Assembly: GCA_019084435.1 (NCBI GenBank)
Contig: JAHRFV010000019.1
Location: 1 to 5,119 of the forward strand
DNA from: Dethiosulfatibacter sp.
GTDB taxonomy: Bacteria; Bacillota_A; Clostridia; Tissierellales; Dethiosulfatibacteraceae
DNA: 5,119 nt
Direction: 5' to 3'
Shown here: positions 1-5,119 of the stretch, piece after piece
Numbering within the stretch: position 1 is the stretch's first letter
Layout of the letters: each line of letters begins with the position of its first letter
Program-made: the position numbers and the translations under genes
The notes under the pieces: generated by a model
Seen by the model: only the letters and a program-made list of their open reading frames with translations
Databases searched by the model: none
Told to the model about the DNA's origin: nothing

Positions 1-360
1 GGCAAGAGGCATAAACTCATCTTCCTCTTCTTTCATATGGTGGTCAAGGACTTCCTTAAGCACACTAAATTTTGCATCCCATGTTTCGTTTTCAACTGAG
101 GTTTTTTCCAATACACTAAATTGATAGCTTCCAAGACTATGCTCTTCTATCATTTCCATCACTAGCTCATCATCTTTACTCTTTGCTTTTTCTCTAACCA
201 GCGGAAATACCACATGTTCCTCTGCTTCATGGTGTCCACTTATTTCTACATACAACTCCCTAAATAAGTCTTTTTTCTTATCTCCCTTAGCAGACTCAAT
301 TTTTTTTATCAATCCCCTAAACTTTTTATGCTCTTCTTTGATATGATTTAATACATTCAT
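1..360 (-). CDS. Hemerythrin-like HHE domain protein (3' end cut by the window edge)
   Basis: This gene encodes a small helical protein of the hemerythrin/HHE cation-binding family, which holds a non-haem diiron centre and binds oxygen or senses or handles O2, NO or peroxide in the cytoplasm. The first 120 residues are visible with no stop; many family members run to about 140-190 residues, so the C-terminus is missing. Candidate iron ligands are spread as expected over four helices: H6 or H11 in helix 1, H43 with E47 in helix 2 (followed by VVFP), H74 in helix 3, and H107 with E111 in helix 4 (followed by EFMP). The repeated HxxxEE...F.P pattern is the family signature. No signal peptide or membrane segment is seen. 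The ATG at 360 is chosen because GGAGG lies 7 bases upstream. The gene follows katE by 50 bases on the same strand. GC is about 37%, lower than its neighbours. The family call is firm, but the exact role (oxygen store, sensor, repair of iron centres) cannot be told. Confidence 0.9.
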   Translation of the reverse strand, partial: MNVLNHIKEEHKKFRGLIKKIESAKGDKKKDLFRELYVEISGHHEAEEHVVFPLVREKAKSKDDELVMEMIEEHSLGSYQFSVLEKTSVENETWDAKFSVLKEVLDHHMKEEEDEFMPLA

Positions 361-366
361 CTTATA

Positions 367-372
367 TCCTCC
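367..372 (-). promoter_or_regulatory. Ribosome binding site of the hemerythrin-like gene
   Basis: Read on the minus strand this is GGAGGA. The GGAGG core ends 7 bases before the ATG at 360, which is ideal spacing. It settles the start over the overlapping ATG at 356, which is in another frame. Confidence 0.85.
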
Positions 373-410
373 AAATTTTGTTGTTGATATAAAAGCCATT
401 ATTATTTTGG

Positions 411-2489
411 TTATGCCAATGTTCGAACTGACTTTTCTCTATCCCATTGGCGTGTTTTGGCCTGTGTGATAAATGCGTCTTTGTCATCGACATCCACTAC
501 ACCAGCATCTTTCCCAACAGTTGCTGCGTCCAAGAGTGCTTGGCCTCCCTTGTCAACAGCAATCGCTTTGAGATGACCGAATGCGTCATGTACAAAATCG
601 ATCGCGGCACTTTCCTTTGACAGTGTTTTTGCGCCTTCCTCGGAGAGGATGACAGCAACTGCATCGAAAAGAACAGAAGGAGTACCCGCTAGTTGTCCAT
701 CAGCCGGTAGCATCGAGCCATCGGCAAGCTTAACACCGCCCACTTTGAGTGCAACAATCTTCACAGCAGCGCCCGCATCAACTGCAGCTTTTTTGATTTT
801 CTTGATGACAACGCCATCTGAACCATCAGCGACCAGGATGCCAATCGCACGCCCCATGAGAGTGTCTTTCATCTTACCGATAATCTGTGTTGCTGGCGAA
901 GGCTCCAAGTCCTGAATAGAGGCTGCGGCCTCAGGCGGATTCGGAGTTTTTTCTATAGCAAGCCCCTTGGCAACTCGATCAGCAAGATCTTCATTGATAT
1001 GTCGCAAGTGTCCGACCATCGCTTCGCGTATGTGTACATGATCCACCTTCGAAAGCTCAAAAACCAATGCTGAGGCGATGTGCGCTTGCTCGTGAGTGGT
1101 TTGGCTGATATAGAACTGCCGAGCCTGACTGTAGTGATCGGCGAAGCTCTCTGGACGAATGCGGCTTTTTTCTCCGGATTCGGTTATACTCGCGGATTTA
1201 AATCCCTTTGCTGGTAATTCTCGAGGTGAAGTATCAGACAATGAGTTTGGCTCATAAGCCACACGCCCTTTCGGTTGTTCCATCTGCATATGACCATCGC
1301 GCTGATGATTACCGAATGGGCACTTAGGTGCGTTGATCGGAATCTGATGGAAGTTGGGTGAACCTAGACGCGACAATTGAGTATCGATATAAGAGAATAA
1401 GCGTCCCTGCAGTAGCGGATCGTTTGAGAAATCAATTCCCGGTATGATATTACCAGGACAGTAAGCAACCTGTTCGGTTTCAGCGAAGAAGTTGTCCGGC
1501 CAGCGATCTAGCACCATACGGCCAATCACCTTCAAAGGCACCAATTCTTCAGGAATCAGTTTAGTTGAGTCCAGATGATCAAATGGAAACTTGTCTGCGT
1601 CTTCCTGGGTAAAAAGTTGCACGGCTAAATCCCATTCGGGAAAATTGCCTGATTCTATAGCTTCGAACATATCACGTCGGTGGAAATCTGGATCAGCTCC
1701 AGCTATCTTGACGGCCTCATCCCATATAGTGGACTGCAAGCCGAGCTTAGGACGCCAGTGGAACTTGACGAATGTTGACTCGCCTGAATCGTTGATCAAC
1801 CTAAAACTATGGACACCAAAGCCTTCGATCATCCGTAACGAACGTGGAATTGTACGATCAGACATAATCCACATCACCATGTGCATGGATTCGGGTGTAA
1901 GAGAAATATAATCCCAAAAAGTGTCGTGGGCAGTTGCTGCTTGGGGAAACCCTCGGTCAGGTTCCATTTTTACAGCATGAATAAGGTCAGGGAATTTGAT
2001 GGCATCCTGGATGAAAAACACTGGGATGTTGTTACCAACCAGGTCCCAATTGCCTTCCTTGGTATAAAACTTGACGGCAAATCCGCGTACGTCACGTGGG
2101 GTATCTACAGAACCCGCACCGCCGGCTACAGTGGATATTCTAGTAAATAAAGGAGTCCTCTCTCCTACCTCAGTGAGTATCTTCGCTGTTGTGTGCTTTT
2201 CAAGCGACTCTGTCAGCTCAAAAAAACCATGAGCGCCCGTTCCACGTGCGTGAACAATACGCTCAGGAATACGCTCGTGATCGAAATGTGTGATTTTTTC
2301 ACGAAGGACAAAATCCTCCAGAAGAACAGGGCCGGTAGGATTAGCTTTGAGTGAGTTTTGATTATCGGAAATCACAATGCCCTGATTAGTGGTTAGAGTG
2401 GTATGATCTCCCCCTGCAACTTGATGCAGTTCTCCGCCTTTGTCCACTTCTGTATCAGTGTTGGTATTTGTAGTCTTTTCTTTGTTCAT
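411..2489 (-). CDS. katE: Large-subunit (clade 2, HPII-type) haem catalase
   Basis: This is a cytoplasmic monofunctional catalase that converts two H2O2 to water and O2. It is complete at 692 residues, close to Bacillus KatE and somewhat shorter than E. coli HPII (753). Residues 1-55 form a polar, Thr/Asn-rich N-terminal arm. The catalase core spans about 56-510, with the distal histidine H80 in RIVHARG, S119, the distal asparagine N153 in VGNNIP, and the proximal haem ligand Y367 in RLFSY with R363. Residues from about 543 to the end form the DJ-1/PfpI-like domain typical of large-subunit catalases. This domain contains no cysteine, so it lacks the usual nucleophile, as expected for the family. 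The residue 23 before Y367, which is His392 in HPII and cross-links to the haem-ligand tyrosine, is C344 here. The start ATG has AGGAGGAG 7 bases upstream. katE lies 24 bases after the cphA stop and is probably co-transcribed with it. Identity is near certain; whether it carries haem b or d is not visible. Confidence 0.97.
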   Translation of the reverse strand: MNKEKTTNTNTDTEVDKGGELHQVAGGDHTTLTTNQGIVISDNQNSLKANPTGPVLLEDFVLREKITHFDHERIPERIVHARGTGAHGFFELTESLEKHTTAKILTEVGERTPLFTRISTVAGGAGSVDTPRDVRGFAVKFYTKEGNWDLVGNNIPVFFIQDAIKFPDLIHAVKMEPDRGFPQAATAHDTFWDYISLTPESMHMVMWIMSDRTIPRSLRMIEGFGVHSFRLINDSGESTFVKFHWRPKLGLQSTIWDEAVKIAGADPDFHRRDMFEAIESGNFPEWDLAVQLFTQEDADKFPFDHLDSTKLIPEELVPLKVIGRMVLDRWPDNFFAETEQVAYCPGNIIPGIDFSNDPLLQGRLFSYIDTQLSRLGSPNFHQIPINAPKCPFGNHQRDGHMQMEQPKGRVAYEPNSLSDTSPRELPAKGFKSASITESGEKSRIRPESFADHYSQARQFYISQTTHEQAHIASALVFELSKVDHVHIREAMVGHLRHINEDLADRVAKGLAIEKTPNPPEAAASIQDLEPSPATQIIGKMKDTLMGRAIGILVADGSDGVVIKKIKKAAVDAGAAVKIVALKVGGVKLADGSMLPADGQLAGTPSVLFDAVAVILSEEGAKTLSKESAAIDFVHDAFGHLKAIAVDKGGQALLDAATVGKDAGVVDVDDKDAFITQAKTRQWDREKSVRTLA

Positions 2490-2496
2490 GTTTCAT

Positions 2497-2504
2497 CTCC
2501 TCCT
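2497..2504 (-). promoter_or_regulatory. Ribosome binding site of katE
   Basis: Read on the minus strand this is AGGAGGAG, a near-perfect match to the anti-Shine-Dalgarno sequence, ending 7 bases before the katE ATG. It lies inside the 24-base gap after the cphA stop. An ATG directly after it (2496-2494) is too close and leads only to a short out-of-frame peptide, so the ATG at 2489 is the start. Confidence 0.88.
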
Positions 2505-2513
2505 AATATTTAT

Positions 2514-5119
2514 TTACTTTTTCATACCTGACAATTCTTTTTTATATTTTAGAACATCCTTAATTACCTGGGTTATATTATCCGCTTGTAAAACCACTAG
2601 ATCTCCTTTTTTTGCCATGTCTAGCGATATTCTGGTAGCTTCTGTTTCATCATTGACTATTGTGATCATCTCCATTGTGAACCCACCTTCTAAAAGCCCT
2701 TCTTTAACAATTTGGGCTGTTTCACCGACAGTTCTATCCCTTGGGTCTGCATCGCAAATAACAATATGATCGTAGTACTCTGCAAGGGCACGTCCAAATG
2801 CTACAATGTCTTCTCGTCTCCGATTGCCCACACCGGAAGCCATGCGAATCTTTCTGCCTGGCATCAAGCCTTTTATAAAGTCACCCGTTGCTTTAATGGC
2901 ACCAATATTATGACCATAATCAACAACCACTTTAAAATTACCCATTTCAATGACATTCATTCTCCCTGGAGACTGTCCAATAGAAGGACTGAAACTGACC
3001 AGTCCTGCCCGGATATTTACTTCATTCAGTCCTAGCACAGCTGTGGCAGCTACTGCGGCCATCACATTTTCCACGTTAAACCAGGCATTTCCGTCGAATG
3101 TAATAGGTATTTCAACAATACTGGCAACAGTTGACATCCATCCCTTTCTCTGTATGATGATGTTGCCATTTTGTACAGTTACGTTTAAATTACCCTTATC
3201 ATAATTTGATTTAAGGGCTGGATGTTCCGGATTTCTTGAGAATAAAACCGGATACCCCGGTGTCTTATCCATACAAGAAAGCACCATCGGATCATCGGCA
3301 TTGAACACAGCATAGCCCGAAGGTTTTACAGCTTCAATCACTGTTGATTTTAATCTGGTCAACTCCTCCAGTGTGTCGATACCGCCTTCACCTAAATGGT
3401 CAGAAGAAATGTTAAGGAAAACCCCCACGTCACTTTCGTCATACCCAAGACCACGTCGCAGAATACCGCCTCTTGCAACTTCAAGTACAGCCATATCGAT
3501 GGTGGAATCCATCATAACTTTTCGGGTGCCTTCTGGACCACTGTAATCACCGGTTAGGATTGGTATATTATCAATAATCACAGCATCAGTTGATGTCATG
3601 CCAACTGTCCTGCCGTTTAGTCCCAAAATATGAGCAATCAACCTTGTTGTAGTGGTTTTACCGTTTGTTCCCGTTACAGCAACAATAGGAACAGCATGAG
3701 TAGAACCAGGTGGAAACAACATGTTAACAATGTGGGATGCGATGTTTCTGCGAGTTCCTTTGGTGGGATTAAGATGCATTCTAAATCCTGGAGCCGCATT
3801 AACTTCCACAACACCAGCAGAATGGTTATTAAGAGGTTTCTCCAATGAATCAGCAATAATATCAATGCCGATGACATTCAATCCAATAATCTGTGAAATT
3901 CGCTCAGCCATCAACTGATTCAGTGGATGAACATTTTCCGTGACATCCAGAGCAGTGCCTCCTGCACTGAGATTTGCCGTTGATTTGACATATCTTTTTG
4001 CTCCCTTAGCCAAAACGCTCTCTAGAGTAAGTTGCTTAACGGCCAGCAACCGTTCCATCATGGTATCAATAGTGATACGGGTGAGGTTTTTTTCGTGACC
4101 AATGCCTCGATTGGGATCTTTATTCACTTCTTCGATTAGCTGCCGGATAGTGTCTTTTCCGTTACCTACAACATAAGCGGGCTCCCGAAGGGCTGCTGCC
4201 ACAAATTTCCCATCGATGACAAGAATCCTGAAGTCAAATCCCTCCAGATATTTTTCGATCAGACAGGTTTCACAGACTTCACACGCAATTTCGTAGGCGA
4301 CGAGCAATTCTTCTGCGCTTGTCACATTCACAGTTATACCCCGTCCATGATTTCCTATCAATGGTTTGACAACGACAGGGTACCCGATGGTCTCCGCAGC
4401 CTTTAACGCTTCATCAGCAGACCATACAGATCGCCCATCCGATACAGGAATACCCATAGAGGACAGTAGTTTCTTCGCATTTTCCTTATCGTCAGCAATT
4501 TCCACCCCTAGAGCGGAAGTGTTGTCCATCATAGTAGCTTGAATTCTTCTTTGGCGTACTCCTTGACCTAGTTGTACATAGCTTTCTTCGTTGAGTCGAA
4601 AGTGGGAAATGCCACGACTAGTGGCTTCGTCGACAATTGACTGTGTTGAAGGCCCCAGAAGACTGGATGCAGCAATTAATTTCAGTTCATCAATCAGGGG
4701 GTGTATATCAGTAAGAATTCCCTCAAATAGCTTTTGTACCAGCTCGACAGCCATTTCACCTGCCCGCAGTCCGGATTTATAATCCAAATAGCGATAGACC
4801 AGATTGTAAATGCCAGGTTGATTTGTGCCAAATGTTTTTCCAAAAGTTACCTCATGCCCGGTCAGGCATTGCAGTTCCAAGGCTACATGTTCGACAACAT
4901 GACCTGCCCAGGTACCCCTCACCAGTCGCTCAAAAAATCCCCCCACCTCTCCAGGTGAACATCTATGTTCCTGAAGGCTCGGCATCATTATTGCCAGATT
5001 TTCCTTGAATCCAGGCACCATATCCGTTGGTTTTAGTTCAAGTTCTTCTATATCCAACTGCATAAAAATGACAGGGTGCTTGCTATAGTAATTTGGACCT
5101 CGAATGGCTCTCTCTTCAA
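2514..5119 (-). CDS. cphA: Cyanophycin synthetase (5' end cut by the window edge)
   Basis: CphA polymerises Asp and Arg into cyanophycin using ATP, without a ribosome. The frame stays open from the stop at 2514-2516 to the right edge, giving 867 visible residues against about 870-900 for the family. The 18 codons upstream of the ATG at 5063 encode RAIRGPNYYS and following residues, the conserved CphA N-terminus, so that ATG is internal and probably only about 5-10 residues are missing. Numbering from the Met at 5063: the N-domain (about 1-160) carries HVVEH at 55-59; the ATP-grasp domain (about 165-450), which adds Asp to the backbone, has the glycine-rich KPLIGNHGRG loop at 233-242 and Mg-binding E420 and N422 in VVEVNAAPG; the Mur-ligase-like domain (about 458-849), which attaches Arg to the Asp side chain, has the P-loop GTNGKTTT at 465-472, SSDHLGEGG at 553-561, FNADDP at 587-592 and DYGHN at 715-719. 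Three cysteines at 261, 264 and 267 are unusual. A cyanophycinase gene (cphB) often sits beside cphA; none is in the window. Confidence 0.97.
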   Translation of the reverse strand, partial: EERAIRGPNYYSKHPVIFMQLDIEELELKPTDMVPGFKENLAIMMPSLQEHRCSPGEVGGFFERLVRGTWAGHVVEHVALELQCLTGHEVTFGKTFGTNQPGIYNLVYRYLDYKSGLRAGEMAVELVQKLFEGILTDIHPLIDELKLIAASSLLGPSTQSIVDEATSRGISHFRLNEESYVQLGQGVRQRRIQATMMDNTSALGVEIADDKENAKKLLSSMGIPVSDGRSVWSADEALKAAETIGYPVVVKPLIGNHGRGITVNVTSAEELLVAYEIACEVCETCLIEKYLEGFDFRILVIDGKFVAAALREPAYVVGNGKDTIRQLIEEVNKDPNRGIGHEKNLTRITIDTMMERLLAVKQLTLESVLAKGAKRYVKSTANLSAGGTALDVTENVHPLNQLMAERISQIIGLNVIGIDIIADSLEKPLNNHSAGVVEVNAAPGFRMHLNPTKGTRRNIASHIVNMLFPPGSTHAVPIVAVTGTNGKTTTTRLIAHILGLNGRTVGMTSTDAVIIDNIPILTGDYSGPEGTRKVMMDSTIDMAVLEVARGGILRRGLGYDESDVGVFLNISSDHLGEGGIDTLEELTRLKSTVIEAVKPSGYAVFNADDPMVLSCMDKTPGYPVLFSRNPEHPALKSNYDKGNLNVTVQNGNIIIQRKGWMSTVASIVEIPITFDGNAWFNVENVMAAVAATAVLGLNEVNIRAGLVSFSPSIGQSPGRMNVIEMGNFKVVVDYGHNIGAIKATGDFIKGLMPGRKIRMASGVGNRRREDIVAFGRALAEYYDHIVICDADPRDRTVGETAQIVKEGLLEGGFTMEMITIVNDETEATRISLDMAKKGDLVVLQADNITQVIKDVLKYKKELSGMKK

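Noticed and set aside
361..410. Possible terminator between katE and the hemerythrin gene
   Set aside because: Only a 5-base complementarity (CCAAA near 371 with TTTGG near 410) with a loop of about 30 bases is present. This is too weak for an intrinsic terminator, and there is no U-tract after a stable stem.
649..915. Plus-strand open frame of 88 codons inside katE
   Set aside because: It lies wholly within the conserved C-terminal part of katE, has no ribosome binding site and gives a low-complexity Ser/Ala/Thr/Pro-rich product typical of an antisense shadow.
1591..2150. Two overlapping plus-strand open frames opposite the catalase core
   Set aside because: They are antisense to strongly conserved catalase sequence, resemble no known family and lack start signals.
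2440..2769. Plus-strand open frame across the cphA-katE junction with a hydrophobic N-terminus
   Set aside because: The apparent membrane segment comes from reading the complement of Lys/Asn-rich codons and the AT-rich gap. No ribosome binding site precedes it, and it overlaps both real genes.
3674..3877. Minus-strand open frame of 67 codons inside cphA
   Set aside because: It is an out-of-frame reading of the end of the ATP-grasp domain, giving a Leu-rich product with no start signal. The cphA frame is intact through this region, so there is no frameshift to explain it.
4591..5008. Several short plus-strand open frames opposite the cphA N-domain
   Set aside because: They are antisense to conserved CphA sequence and overlap each other, with no coding character.

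Overview
The window reads as part of one minus-strand transcription unit. From right to left it holds a cyanophycin synthetase gene (cphA) whose 5' end is cut by the right edge, a complete large-subunit catalase gene (katE), and a hemerythrin-like HHE protein gene whose 3' end is cut by the left edge. Coding sequence fills almost everything: the only non-coding stretches are 24 bases between cphA and katE and 50 bases between katE and the hemerythrin gene. Each holds a strong purine-rich ribosome binding site, and neither shows a convincing terminator or promoter. I found no RNA genes, mobile elements, CRISPR arrays or repeats.

The organism is probably a Firmicute, perhaps of the Clostridia. 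This is inferred from the near-perfect AGGAGG-type ribosome binding sites, the moderate to low GC (about 37% in the hemerythrin gene, roughly half in sampled katE and cphA lines) and a cyanophycin synthetase outside any cyanobacterial-looking context. It cannot be fixed from this window alone.

Functionally, CphA makes cyanophycin (multi-L-arginyl-poly-L-aspartate), a nitrogen and carbon reserve granule, from Asp, Arg and ATP. KatE removes hydrogen peroxide, and hemerythrin-like proteins bind oxygen or react with oxygen species at a diiron site. The arrangement suggests that reserve build-up and oxygen or peroxide defence are expressed together, for example on entry to stationary phase or during stress. 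That link is inference from gene order. All three families are known; the unusual part is their combination. The cphA reading frame clearly continues past its first in-window ATG, so the true start lies beyond the right edge.
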